DNA of 64,000 bases from Gongronella butleri. Taxonomy: Eukaryota > Mucoromycota > Mucoromycetes > Mucorales > Cunninghamellaceae. Under the pieces are notes generated by a model. The model was given only the letters and a program-made list of their open reading frames with translations. It had not been told where the DNA came from and did not search any database. The translations under genes were made by a program, and so were the position numbers. The stretch spans positions 124,001 through 188,000 of the forward strand of contig JAIWZP010000038.1 of the NCBI GenBank assembly GCA_025201375.1, given 5' to 3'. This document shows positions 27,101 to 38,702 of the stretch, in pieces. How positions within the stretch are numbered: position 1 is the first letter of the stretch; every line of letters begins with the position of its first letter.

Positions 27101-29461
27101 TGGCGAAATGGTGAATTACGCAACAGTCCATCGCCGCCCGCGCCGCCGGAGCACATGACTACCGCCACCGAGGACGATCCCACCAATGTCGCTGGTCCCA
27201 GCCATCATTCCGGCCATCAGGACAATAGCAACCCAATGCTGGAGACGCCAGGTCACCAGAATGCTATCTTGCCCGTCACATCACCGGTTCAACCCCTCAG
27301 CATGCCTGCACCGCCCATTCGAATGCAATTCCCCTCTGAGTCACGGCGTCCGGAAATCATGGCCATTCCCAGCCTGGTCGCCAGCTCCACTTTCCATATG
27401 CCGATGCCTCAACCCATGGTCACGACTCCGCCAGACGAACCGGGGCCCTCCTCCACACGCGCACAATGGCCGCCATTTTCGTCATCTCCCGACCAAATGT
27501 CTTACCCTCCGACACGCCGCACTTCTTCGCGCGGACGCAACGGTCGTCAGCACAGCGAGCCATTGACGGTCCGTCCGCCCATTGCCGAGCTTTTCCGCGA
27601 AATGGACAAATTCTTGCCCGATTATGATTTGGACGCAGAAATCGAGGTTCCGCAGCCATCCATGACGCCGGACGCGATGGTCCCGGGCTTGAGCAACGGC
27701 GATATCGCGAGTTCGAGCCACGGCAACGGCAACGGTAACAACAGGATGAACAGCCTCATTCACGCGGGCACGAGCTTCGTTTCGCGTGCCATTGGCAATA
27801 CCAAGAATATGGTCATGCGGCGTGCATCCATCCGCTCAATTGCCGAGAGTCGATTGCAGAATCAGCCTGAAAACGACGCGTTTGAATCGTCGCGTCCAAC
27901 ACCTTTTACCGCGTACCGCGTCAGCCAATTGCCACCCGAGGCCACGCTTGCCGAGGTCATTGATCCGACGCTTTCCATGGGTGCTGGCAACACCATCTGG
28001 CCCAACAGTATCCTACCCGTGCCTGGGTTCAGGTCCGCCACGCCATCGTCTACGCCTCCAGCCTCGTCCTCGTCGAGAAACGCGCAAAATCACACAAAAG
28101 TCATTGACACGTCTTCCCAAAAACACGCGACCGAGCACACCGATGTGGGCACAAGTCAGCCCAGAAATAACGCGTCGCGGTCCTCAAATCAGCCGAAAAA
28201 CACGTCTCCCCTGGCCAATGGCGTTCATTTACGCGACGACGCGTTCCCTTCGGAAAGCGACGGGTCCGACAGCCATGCGTCAAAGTCGCAAGTCTCGGCA
28301 AGCTCGCCGTCGTCGTCGTCATCGCGGTCATTTTCGTCTCGAAACCTTGTTTTTCGCCATGCACGCCGGTCTGCACGCGTCAGCCCGGAAGTTTCGCCCT
28401 ATTATGGATCGCCCCTTGTGTCTTCTCGGTCGTCACGTCGCCAGGCGTCGTTGCGGCACGCTTCTCTTGGCACAGAGACCGATGATGACGACGAAACTTT
28501 TGTAACATCGCCATCGACGCCAACATCGCCGGAAATGTCGTCGGCGTCACCCATCCAGTCGTCGTCGCCATCCGTCGCGCCCATGTCCATCACCAGAGGC
28601 TCCATTCGGCGCAATTTGCGCCGCGTCGATTCAAGACGGTCGTCGGAACACTCGCGTTTGGACAATATCTTGCCGCGTTTGCCGTTCCATCGCCCGCGCG
28701 GCAACATCCAGTGGGCGCGTGGCAGACTCATTGGCAGGGGCGCCTTTGGCCGCGTGTACTTGGGCTTCAACACCTCCACCGAGGAGTGGATTGCCGCCAA
28801 GGAGCTTGATTTGGAAATACGGAGCAATGGGCCGCAGCAAGGCGCCCGCATTCACCAGCTAAACGAAGAAATCCGCTTGCTCGCAAGGTTGGATCACACA
28901 AACATTGTCCAATACCTAGGTCATCAAGTTGATGAGCCAGACAGGCGACTGCTTATCTTTATGGAATATGTCCCCGGTGGAAGCGTGTCCAGGCTCTTGG
29001 AGGATCGCGGCCCATTGCCATTGTCCGTCATCAAATATTTTACCCGCCAGATCCTCATGGGTCTCACCTATATCCACGGCGAACACATCACCCATCGCGT
29101 AAAAAAACAAAAAAAAAATTGGAAAGAAACGAGCCATTGACACCAGTTTTTTTTCCGTCATCTAGGATATCAAAGGCGCCAACATCCTCGTTGACAACAA
29201 GGGCGTGTGCAAAATCTCAGATTTTGGACTGTCCAGGCTCAATCATGGCTCGGCAAGCATGCGTTCCATGCACGGCACCGTCTATTTCATGGCCCCCGAA
29301 GCCGTCAATAACAACGGATACACCGACAAGGTCGATATCTGGTCTCTTGGCTGCACGGTCATCGAGATGTGGACGGCCAATCACCCATGGCCTAATCATG
29401 AGACTTTTTCTGTCATTTTTAGCGTAAGAAAAAAAAAGTATAAAAAAAGATAGCAACTGTG

Positions 29462-29499
<38 letters not shown>

Positions 29500-29914
29500 A
29501 CGCTTGCTTACCGAAATCCACTTTTTTTTTATGTTTTTGTCGACTTCATCTTTGGATTTGCGTCATTCAGCTTGGCATGGGCAAGATACCACCGTTTCCA
29601 GAAGATTGCCCGGATGAGCTGCTCAATTTCTTGGAGTTGTGTCTCACTCTGTAATTTTTTTTTTTTTTTTTTGATGGGCCGAGCTGTGAATTAGAAAAAG
29701 ACAGGAATCTCATCTTTTTTCTTATTTTAATCCAGTAAGCCGCATGATCGCCCTACTGCCTCCGAGCTTTTAACCTGTCATCCGTTTGTCCAAGAGGACC
29801 CAGACTTTGATTACATGGTAAAGAGAGCATTTTTGCCAGAATGGACGCGAAAAAAGAGGCAATTTTCACTGATTGCATTTTGTTTGCTGTTGTCTGCAGG
29901 CTTTGGGCTGGTGA
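24133..29914 (+). CDS. bck1: SAM-domain MAPKK kinase, Bck1/Mkh1/Ste11-like
   Basis: Twelve exons (24133-24274, 24326-24462, 24521-24625, 24745-24934, 24993-25095, 25157-25258, 25352-25444, 25573-29098, 29166-29423, 29571-29650, 29736-29817, 29900-29914) encode about 1610 residues. A SAM domain lies at residues 25-93 (VELWLRDYGYSDFVPVFE, LKINGKRFQDLSLDQLLRHV). A possible Ras-binding-like region follows. One 3.5-kb exon encodes a 1,000-residue Ser/Pro-rich, probably disordered part with repeats of RPSYESRQPILTQPPG. The kinase domain starts near 1338: GRGAFGRVYLG, AAKEL, HRDIKGANIL, DFGLSR, GTVYFMAPEAV and DRPTASELL. SAM plus a C-terminal MAPKKK fits Bck1/Mkh1 of the cell-wall integrity pathway, although Ste11 is not excluded. 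The last intron (29818-29899) is a choice: reading through instead adds about 90 residues, ending at 30099. The gene diverges from MCM3 with 316 bases between starts. Confidence 0.88.
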
Positions 29915-30278
29915 TGGCACGACACGTGCTTTTGATTTGGTGCTTCTCTCCCACCAACGAGTGCCCAATTGTGAACAAAAGAAAAAGAAAAGAAATAAAA
30001 ATGGGCTGGAGAGAACCAAATGAGCATGATCGTGTCCCCTGTGTCATGTTGTTTGAAAGCCATCTTTTAGCCCTCCCAGTGATTTTTTTTTTTGGCTGAA
30101 TAACCAAGAGCATAATGAATGAGCATCCGCAGCCTTTTACTACCTTTTTGAATTTAGCCTCTTTTTGCCTCTATTTACCTCTTTTCCGCCTTCTTTTCTT
30201 CCTTTTCTCTTTTTTTTTTAACCTTTATTCTTTTTTCATGGGACACGTTTTTGTTGGAGACGTGAAAAAACTCCTCTG
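29915..30278. other. spacer between the MAPKKK gene and its broken duplicate
   Basis: T-rich sequence without a recognisable gene. If the last MAPKKK intron is not spliced, its coding region would run to 30099. Confidence 0.4.
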
Positions 30279-31145
30279 GTCCCGTGGCCCTCTCCCATTA
30301 CCAGTCGTCAAATACTTTACGCGTCAAATCCTCATATGAACTCAAGTTCATCCACGCTCAACACATTATACATCGCGTAAAATGAAAAGTGACGCGTGTG
30401 AAAAGGAAAAAATGGCTGATTGAACACGATGGACGCAATTTAAATTTTTTTTTTTTTTGTGCAGGACATCAGATGTGCAAACATTCTTGTTGATACGCAG
30501 GGCGTGTGCAAGATCGCGGACTCTGGAACGTCAATGGTCAATCCTCTTGGTGACAGGCCAGTCACCAGTGACTCCTGGGTCGGCAGTGTCTATTGGATGG
30601 CGCCTGAGGCTATGAACCGGAGCGAAATCAGTCAAAAAGTCGATGTTTGGGCCCTCGGTTGCTCCGTCATCGAGACGTGGACAGGCACTAATCCGTGGCC
30701 TCACGAAAACATCTTTTCCGTTTGCTACAAGGTAAAAAAAAAAAAAAAGAGAGAGAGAGAGATAGAGAGAGAGTAAAAAGCGAGGGATTACGCTTGTTTA
30801 CTGCTGATTGCTGATTTGGAAACATTTATTTTTCTTTACACGTGGGGCAATGCAGGTTGCGATGGGCAATTTGCCGCCTCTTCCAGACAATTGCCCATCT
30901 GATTTACTTGATTTCGTGAAGCGATGCCTTACTATGTAAGTATTTTTTTTTATTTTGGGCATTTTAAGCATTTTGCGCATTGAGTGGCCTCTGTGGCGAT
31001 CATTGGCCCCCGCGGCTGCGAAAGGATGGAATAATTCACCCATTTCTATTTTTTCAGTGACCAAGGCAACCGCCCCACTGCTTCTGAGCTCTTAGAAACT
31101 CACGCTTTTGCTCGAGAGGATCCGGATTTCGATTTCGGTCGTGCA
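30279..31145 (+). pseudogene. partial duplicate of the MAPKKK catalytic half
   Basis: SRGPLPLPVVKYFTRQIL matches DRGPLPLSVIKYFTRQIL of the gene upstream. A TGA follows, and after a 1-base shift the alignment resumes (LKFIHAQHIIHR). Then come DIRCANILVDTQGVCKIADS, VYWMAPEAMNRSEISQKVDV, VAMGNLPPLPDNCPSDLLDF and RPTASELLETHAFAREDPDF, separated by introns at the same places as in the parent. The glycine loop and catalytic Lys are missing, DFG reads DSG, and HRDIKG reads DIRC. The copy is an old, inactive partial tandem duplication. A TACAGTA heptamer at 31148 follows its last aligned codons. Confidence 0.85.
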
Positions 31146-31389
31146 TTTACAGTATCCAACAGATGATATTGAGCTTGTCATGAAAGTAAACAAGGACAGT
31201 GCGCAATCTGCTCAAGATTTGACACCTGTTGAAGTCCTGGATTTTGTACAAATCGTCAAAATGGATATTTTACAAACATGTCTAATTGAATTCGTCAACC
31301 AGGCACTGTAATGCCTCGAAGCACGTCTCACAGTGATGCTCCAACCCAAAAAGCACCAAGGGATATGGGTCGCAAGCTGTTTCATGCTC

Positions 31390-32300
31390 CTGAGACGCGC
31401 CATGCCCAAATCGAAAATTTATCTCTTTGGAGCCCCCAAAGCAAAATCGAAAAATTAGTTCCCCAAAAGTTCACCAAACTTATACACATGAAGCATCGCA
31501 CGACGAAACCACAAAAATCTGCAAAAAGCGCGAGGTCCATCTGGTGAGTCGCGAGAAATGAGCAATTTAAGATTTTATTTCAACCACGAATTGCGTCAGA
31601 AAAACGCGCTCGTAAAGCCGCGCTGACGCGTCTATTAGCAAGAGCTGCTCCAGGGGCACAAATTTGGTCAGGATCAGGCACGTATAACTCGAAGCTGGAC
31701 GAAGTTTATCACGCGCCGAAAAATATATATGATTTTCGAACCGCGTTAAAATGCTAAAAACGCACTTTTTTTTATTGATCAGCAATGGCTACGCACGCTT
31801 CCAGCCGTGCTCTTTCTGATAAAAGTACTTTCAAGGTGCTGCGACGAATTCTCATTAACTTTGCCTTGCCATGAAAAATAGCGGCTTTTTGCGTTTTACG
31901 AAAAATCCAATCAATGGGTTCCTTTTTTTTATTGCGTGATTCTTGGCAAATAGTCATCACCTACTACCTGTAAGAATAGTTTGGCGATCCGAGGATCTAA
32001 ATTTGGCGCTTTTCAAAACCACAACCATACCCCTTGGGAAATATGCCATTTTGAATATGGTTATTCTGTACCATCTAATGATCGCAATACCGCAAGAGTT
32101 GACTCATTCGAACAAGCAAACGTGAAATAATAAACAGGCGTCCTTGCATGTAGTGAATTCAGTGATAAATGACGAAAATAGGCCAAAAGCGTTTATATGG
32201 CGATTTTTTTATGACCGGCTAATCAATCATTCCTTTTTAATGCACAGCATTCGTATATCATACCCAAAGTACAAAACCTGCACTAAAAGGTTGATCACAA
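31390..32300 (-). repeat. dispersed repeat, copy A (inverted relative to 62780-63720)
   Basis: Reading the minus strand, this matches 62780-63720 in order. The clearest part is an ORF at 31785-31567 (HIYFSARDK, SSYTCLILTKF, LLLIDASARLYERVF) against HIYFSARDK, SSYTRLLLPKC and LLMDASARFFRRVF in the other copy. Similarity continues on both sides, for example SARSIW on the plus strand at 31547 with its partner near 63570. No transposase is seen. The family may be a decayed element, or part of a segmental duplication that includes the kinase fragment. Confidence 0.7.
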
Positions 32301-34490
32301 TAGACAAAAGTCGCCGTGGAAATGGTCTCAAAATGACAAAACGCAACCAGTCGCGATTGCTGGCGCCGCCTTGTTGATCTTTCTCAATGGCAATAGGGCT
32401 GCGGTGCGCAGGGAAGACTCTAAAAAAATTGTGGGACAATGATCACAGTCTCTGGCCATTGATCCCTTGTCTGTCCCTTTTTTTTTTCTTTTTGGTAATT
32501 GCCAATGGTCTGTCCATCAATTTGGTCCCATTGTGATCCCGTTTTTATGCTTCATTGTGCTTCGCGGCGACCTAAATAACGAACTGAATGCCATTGCATC
32601 TGACTTTTTTTGAGTACAATTGCTGCAGGTTGATCGTTTTCCTTCACTCCAGACAATCGTGCCATCTGACGTGCTTTTGTTTTCGCAAAACGCACGTCGT
32701 CGTGCAAGTGCCTTTTTTTTCTCGAAATTGCAAGGCGCGTCATCCGTTGGGATCGATGACTCAGCGGCTGAAATTGGCAGGCCAGCGCATGTTTTGCACC
32801 TCAGTCTCATTTTTTCCTTTATCGAGCGCGCGGCGCGCTCGACCTAGCGTTCATGAATTCTTATCTAATCTTCCCGCTCGTCCATGATGGTCTTGGCTCT
32901 AGGTGCATGAGCCGTAGAAATGGCTCAGTATCACGATTGAACGCGATAAAGCGCACGTTTGAAGGAGATTTCGCTTTTTTTTTTTTACTGTTCGCCCTCC
33001 TTGTCATCTGGACTCTTTTCACTTGGCGATGAACGGACCACCTGGCTGGAATCATCCCCCCACGCAACATAAAACCTCAATGTGCGGGGAAAACTAGCCT
33101 TATTTCCGCTCTAAAAGCAATAAAATAGTGATCGAATTGGGCTGCCGCCGAGCCCTCGTTGTTGCACCCCCCATCGTCTTGATTTCCCTTATGGACCGCC
33201 TTTTCGGGGCATCCAGGGTGGATCAGGGTCTGCCTTTTTGTGCAGGGTTCAGCCGCGCAAGCGATTTCATTGGTGTATATGTTGTGCGCTCCGCCGGCCG
33301 CCTCGCTCCACTTGCTTCTCAGCAAAAAGACGCGTTTGGGAAAGAATTGAACTTTAAAAAGACGCCTCTTTTTACTTTTTTGCACACACGACGGGCATTG
33401 GGCGACGCTCCGGTTGTCTACACAAACGAAAAGAAAGCTAAACTCAATTTGATGGACGTTGAACCTTGCGGGTGTCGCCAATCCTGGCCTAGACACCTGC
33501 TTGAATGCCAGTTTTGTTGTTGCCTCCCCAGTTTTTTTTTTTCTTTTTGCCCACGGCTGCTTACGTTATGCGTAAAGCCTTGTATTCGTTTTTTTTCTCG
33601 TTTTTTTATTAGCCCCCTTTTGTCTCGCGTGTCGCGTTTCCTCATATTCCATGCTCTATCGAGAATTCAAGAATGCTAAAGAGCAAGGGCCTACTCTTCC
33701 ATGAATTATTTAATCCTGGTAGGAAAAAAAAAAAAAAAAAAAAAAAGGTGGACGGACAAGGAATAAAAAGCTGAAGTAATAATCTCATCTAAAATGTGTA
33801 ACGATCGACCCTTTGTGGCGAGCCTCAAAGGGCCGTGTGGTCCGCCTTTTGATGCGCTTATTTTCCTGCGCTTCGAAATTGCACCCTTTTTTTTTTCTAT
33901 CAAAAATAGCTGATCCGCCCCCGCCGCCTGTTACCCACGCGGGTCTAGTAAAGATGACCATTTTGGCCCGTTACGGGCCCGTCTCTTGCTTCCAATTGAC
34001 AAGCTCGGTGGGAAACAAATGCATCTTTTTTCTTCCCCCCCCCTGGTGAAGCAGCGCAAAAGGAGGGAGTCACGCCACCACCGCAGGTTCTTTTTGCCCC
34101 ACATCCTCTTTGATGGATGATGCGCGATTTCTCACGGCGGCTATTTTTTTTTTTCGTGTATTTGTTCTTTCTTTTCTTCTATTTTGGTGGTCGCCAATGT
34201 GTCGTCCCTTTTTTTTCCATGACAACCCTTGTATTTTCTTTTTTTTACAATCTGGGATCAGGTGGACAGGGATTGGAAGACAATAAGGTTTAATCAGGGT
34301 CTGGGACATTGGCGTTTGCTTTGTTGTCCTGAATTGGGCATTGTGCAAAAGTTTACCCTCGCACAAGACAACCAAATAATCGATCCCAGCGTTCTGTTTG
34401 CCCGCCCCGCCCTCAATCTCTCCCCCCCCCCACACACACACCACCCTAGAAAGCAAAAAAGGGGCCACAGCCATTTTTTTATCAATTTCA
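32301..34490. other. 2.2-kb intergenic region, no supported gene
   Basis: Several ORFs exist (the longest 33128-33679 on plus) but none has a recognisable domain, consistent codon use or matched splice sites. Homopolymers are common (A22 near 33723). The last part is the promoter of the hexosaminidase gene. Confidence 0.45.
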
Positions 34491-34498
34491 TATAAAAG
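34491..34498 (+). promoter_or_regulatory. TATA box of the hexosaminidase gene
   Basis: TATAAAAG lies 132 bases before the ATG at 34623 and is followed by a long T/C-rich leader. A strong TATA box suits an inducible secreted enzyme (inference). Confidence 0.6.
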
Positions 34499-34622
34499 GG
34501 TCACGACATTTTTTTGAAAGCAACCCTTTTTTTTTCTTTTTCTTTACTCCATTCTTTCTTTTTCTTTCCAGTCCTTTGACTCCATCCCTTCCTTTTCTTT
34601 ATTCTTTCCCTTTATTTCCTCG

Positions 34623-36469
34623 ATGAAGATCTCCTTTGCCATTGCGTCGATTGTGTCGCTTGCTGCGTCTGTGACTGCCGAGACACTTCTTTTCCCCATT
34701 CCCCAGGATGTTGAGTGGACGGGCCACGGTGCGCCTCTTGCGTCCAACTTCAAGATCTCCGGCGCGAAGAACAGCATTGTGCAAGATGCGGCTGCGCGCT
34801 ACACTCGCCTGATCCACAAGGAGAAGTGGGTGCCCGTGTCGCCTGTGGGCAAGAAGGTCAAGATCACGTCGACTGGCCAATTGCACGGTCTGAGCGTGTC
34901 TGTTGCGGACAATCATGTCAAGCTTGATGCCGATGTGGACGAATCGTACGATTTGACGGTGCCTGCCAAAGGTGGTCAAGCCGTTTTGAATGCCAAGACG
35001 TGGGTTGGTGCTCTCCGTGGTCTTGAGACGTTCTCGCAATTGGTGACGGCCACTGGCAACAAGGGTGCTCTTGTTGCGCACACGGCCAAGATCCACGACA
35101 AGCCTGTGTACACGCATCGTGGTATCTTGTTGGACACGTCGCGTAACTTTTACCCTCTCAAGGACATTTTCCGCCAATTGGACGCCATGTCGTACAACAA
35201 GATGAACGTGTTCCATTGGCACGCGACCGACTCGCAGGCGTGGCCCTTGGTCTCGGAGACGTACCCTGAATTGTCCAAGAACGGCGCGTACTCGCAAAAG
35301 GAGGTGTACCGTCCCAACGATGTCAAGAAGGTCATTGCCTATGCCAAGTCGCGTGGTATCCGTGTCATTCTCGAAGTCGACAACCCTGCGCACACCGCCA
35401 CCATTGGTCTTTCGCACCCCGACGTCATGGCCTGTCTGTTTGACTGGTGGGGTCCCATTGCTGCGGAGCCTCCTGCGGGTCAATTGAACCCTCTCAACAA
35501 GAAGGCCCTCGAGATCACCAGCAACTTGCTCAAGGAGGCTGCCAAGCGCTTCCCCGACTCGGTGTTGCACATGGGTGGTGACGAGATCAACGGCAAGTGC
35601 TGGGAGACCAACAAGGAGATTGCCGCTTACCTCAAGAAGCACAACATGACTACCGATGACTTGTGGCACGATTGGACCAACAAGTTGGGCGCCGTCGTCG
35701 AGAAGGCCAAGAAGCGTCCTATGCTCTGGGAAGATGGTGTTGTCTCTGGTGGTGACTTTAGCAAGAACACCATCATCCAAGCCTGGAACTTCCCTCCCCA
35801 CAACTTCACCTCCAAGGGTTATGATGTCGTCTCCTCGCAATGGGACTACTTCTATTTGGACTGCGGCCACGGCGGCTGGGTCGGCAACGACACTCGCTAC
35901 ATCAGCCCCACTCAGCAATCCACCCCTGCTGACACCTTCAACTATGGTGGTGTTGGTGGCTCCTGGTGCGCCCCCTACAAGGTAAAAAAAAAAAAAAAGA
36001 AGGAAGAAAAATGACGCGTCTTTTTCTTTTATTTTTTACGAATTGGCTCATTTTCCTCTTTTTTTTTTCTTATTTTTCTTTTTTTTTTTTTTCCTCTCAA
36101 TTTTAGTCGTGGCAACGCGTCTACACGTATGACCCTAGCTATGGCGTCAAGAAGACCGACAAGGGCAAGGTGCTCGGTACCGAGGTTTGCTTGTGGTCTG
36201 AGCAGTCGGACCCCCACACCGTCGACTCCAAGCTCTGGCCCCGCTCTGCTGCTGCGGCCGAAATCACGTGGTCCGGTGCCTACGACAAGAAGGGTGAGCG
36301 CCGTACCTTGGGCGCCGTCCAGCCCCGTTTCCAGGACTGGACCCTCCATCTCCAGGCTCGTGCCATTGGCGCCGCCCCCATCTCGCCCAAGTTCTGCACG
36401 CTCTACCCCGGCACCTGCGACTTGGATGAGCCCACCCCCGCCCCCGTCGTCCCCATCCCCCATCACTAA
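34623..36469 (+). CDS. secreted beta-N-acetylhexosaminidase, GH20
   Basis: Two exons (34623-35981, 36107-36469) encode 573 residues. A signal peptide covers residues 1-19 (MKISFAIASIVSLAASVTA). The N-terminal domain is followed by the GH20 barrel: HRGILLDTSRNFYPL, MNVFHWHATDSQAWPL, the catalytic pair Asp320-Glu321 in HMGGDEINGKCW, WEDGVV, and the C-terminal LGTEVCLWSEQSDPHTVDSK and RSAAAAEITW. GH20 enzymes remove terminal GlcNAc or GalNAc, using Asp to orient the substrate acetamido group as nucleophile and Glu as acid/base. In fungi they finish chitin breakdown outside the cell. The protein ends in a Pro-rich tail (EPTPAPVVPIPHH). Codon choice is strongly biased to C-ending codons and AAG, which suggests high expression. 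The long minus-strand ORF across it is a shadow. Confidence 0.95.
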
Positions 36470-36600
36470 AGCGGCGCTGCCTGATTCTGTGAACATGTAG
36501 CTTCTTCTTTTCCCCCCTTTTCCACTTTTTCCGCCTCAATCCCCCCCTTTTTTTGCCCTTTCAGAAGGAATTTACACACAATATAATAATCTCTAGTCTT

Positions 36601-36990
36601 TTAGTTGATGTACACGTCGTTACAAGAAAAAATAAATGCCAGCCTAGTGCTGCACCTAAAAAAAAAATGAAAAAATTAAAAATGTCAAAAAACGCGCAAT
36701 TGCGTCGCGCCATGCGTGTTTTTAACGCGTCTTGCAAGCCACTATGTGGTCGATTTAGTTGAAGTGCACGGCTTGACAAAAAAATAAATGCTAGCCTAGC
36801 GCGGCACCTAAAAAAACATTGAAAAAATGTAAACTGTAAAAAAACGCGCAATAGCGACGCATCAAGCGCGTTTTTAACGCGTCTTGCGAGTTATGCTGCG
36901 GTCTTTTTAGTTGATGTGCACGATTTCACAAAAAAAACTGCAAGCTTAGTGCTGCATCTGTAAAAAGTAAATACCAAGAAAGTGAAAAAA
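36601..36990 (+). repeat. 153-bp tandem repeat, about 2.5 copies
   Basis: Units start at 36601, 36755 and 36907 with TTAGTTGA(T/A)GT(A/G)CACG. They share CCTAGYGCNGCACCTAAAAA, AAACGCGCAAT and TTTTTAACGCGTCTTGC. The third unit is partial and diverges after about 85 bases. The array lies just beyond the hexosaminidase gene, so its first unit may be in the 3' untranslated region or contain the polyadenylation site (AATAAA near 36632). Confidence 0.85.
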
Positions 36991-37324
36991 GAGAAAAATG
37001 AGCCATTCCAGCGCAACACACTCGTTATCACGCGTCTTTTGCGACGTTCTGCTCATGCTGTTTTCCAATGAATTTGATGCAAGCGCGGGCTTTGCTCCAA
37101 TCTGCCGTGACGCTGTAAAACAAAAAACAAAAATGCAATCCTATACTTCTCAAATCCCTCCAAATCCTTTCCCCCAAAAAAAACAAGTCAATGGCTTTTT
37201 TAGTCTAGTTAAGTTAATTCAAAAAATGCGCCTATGTACAAAAGTCGATGCGAGGGGATGGTATTTTTCACAAAAATGGATGGTGGTGGGCAAAGGGGGG
37301 GGCGCAAATAGTGGATGAAATGAA
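36991..37324. other. short intergenic region
   Basis: T/A-rich sequence without a gene between the tandem repeat and the convergent DTW-domain gene. Confidence 0.5.
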
Positions 37325-38505
37325 TCATTGATGCGAATCCTCGTCTTTGGCGCTGTCGTCTGCCTGGGCGACGGCTTGCTTGTTCTCGTTGGCGCCGTCA
37401 TCCAGGTGAAACGCGTCATTTTTGGGCTTGTCGCTGTCCACGGCGTCATTTTCGTCCATTTTCGATGGCTCGTCCTCAGACTTGTCATTGTACTGGATAT
37501 AATTCGTGTTCTTGTGGCGATGGTTAAATTTCAGGCGTTTGTTGTTTTTGTACTTGCTCTGGATGACATTGTAAAAGAAGCGATAGTAGAAGAGCAAGTC
37601 GTCATACTGGCCATGATACGGCTTGTCTGTCTCGTACGCGTCGGCAAACTCGCGATACGTGTAGTAGATGGCCTCGATGGTGGCGAGGTGCGTGTCGCCC
37701 TTGTCCTGGAAGCGCCAAAAGGTCGTCTTGCGCGGGGCAATTGTGATTTGCTGCATTCCCTTGAGCTGCGGCGCCTCGCGCGTAATCCTTTGCGCCTGAC
37801 GCCACGTGCCATCCACCACCACAATACGGTCAAATGACTCACGTGGAATCTCAGACAACGTCTTGGCGTCCTGTCAAAAATAAAAATAAAAACACGAAAA
37901 TATGAGTCATGCTTGCTCCCAATGCCATCCCTGTACAGAACAAACACGAGGATAGAATCACAAAACGCTCAATGCCACTCGATTTGAGGTCTGTGGCTGC
38001 CAATTGACACAGATTCCCCTCACTCATCGAGCCATTGGGCTCTTTTCTCGGCTTTTTTTGTGTCTTACCGGCCCTGGGAACAGCAACAATGTGCGTTCTG
38101 GGTGCTCGTACTCGGGGATGTTCCCGTGGGTGTACAATTGGACATCGTCGGGAGCGAGAATACGGGCATGAACCGCAGTGGATTTGCCGTCAAGCTCGTT
38201 TTCGTGCTTGATCCTGTTGATTCATAGGTTGTCAGTCGCCTTTTTCGCGTTTTGAAAGCAATCCTTGGGTGTGTGACTTACACGTCGAGGGGCACGGGCA
38301 GATGCACGGTGGGTAGGGCGGCACGATCGACGCCATAAACCTCGAAACAGCGATAACAAAAGTATTTGACGGTCTTTGCACAATTGGGGCACATGGTGCG
38401 CTCCGCTGTCTGTGCAAGCACCGAGTCGTCGCTGATCTGGAGATCTTCCAGGGGAGACGGGGTCGAAGGCGGCGCAGGGGAAGGCGAATGCTCTCTTTTG
38501 CCCAT
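37325..38505 (-). CDS. dtwd1: DTW-domain tRNA-uridine aminocarboxypropyltransferase
   Basis: Three minus-strand exons (38505-38282, 38213-38069, 37870-37325) give 304 residues. Paired cysteines CPNCAK and FCYRC (residues 39-52) form a likely zinc site. The DTW core includes LLLFPGP, then IVVVDGTWRQAQRI with the signature DGTW at 143-146, and RKTTFWRFQDKGDTHLATIEA, which ends the catalytic fold. DTW enzymes transfer the aminocarboxypropyl group of S-adenosylmethionine to uridine in tRNA (acp3U). A Lys-rich segment (KYKNNKRLKFNHRHKNTN) could bind RNA, and the C terminus is acidic. DTWD1 is the closest human match by layout. It shares a 197-bp divergent promoter with the SdhD gene. Confidence 0.9.
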
Positions 38506-38702
38506 ATTTTGTAAAACGAAACAAAGAAAAAAACGAGTAGAAAGAAAGACAAGAAGAGCAAAGAGAGCAATTGCAAGAGAAAGAGAGAGAGAGAGAGAAA
38601 AAAAAAAAAAAAAGGGAATTGGGCTTTTTCTACCCCGCAAAGCCATCTTCTTTTTCCGCCTTCTTTTTTTTTTCTCTTTTGTATTTTCTTTATTTTTCGG
38701 CC

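Noticed and set aside
29818..30099. Read-through end of the MAPKKK
   Set aside because: It adds a hydrophobic stretch unlike kinase ends; a normal intron (GTAAAG to TGCAG) gives a short end. It is kept as an alternative, not excluded.
33128..33679. 183-residue plus-strand ORF
   Set aside because: No domain, no start context, Cys/Phe-rich tail from T-rich DNA; nothing supports a gene.
34599..35918. 439-residue minus-strand ORF
   Set aside because: It is the shadow of the GH20 hexosaminidase, caused by the strong codon bias of the plus strand; it has no domain.
36601..36990. CRISPR-like array
   Set aside because: Units are 153 bp, diverged and without spacer structure, and the genome is eukaryotic.
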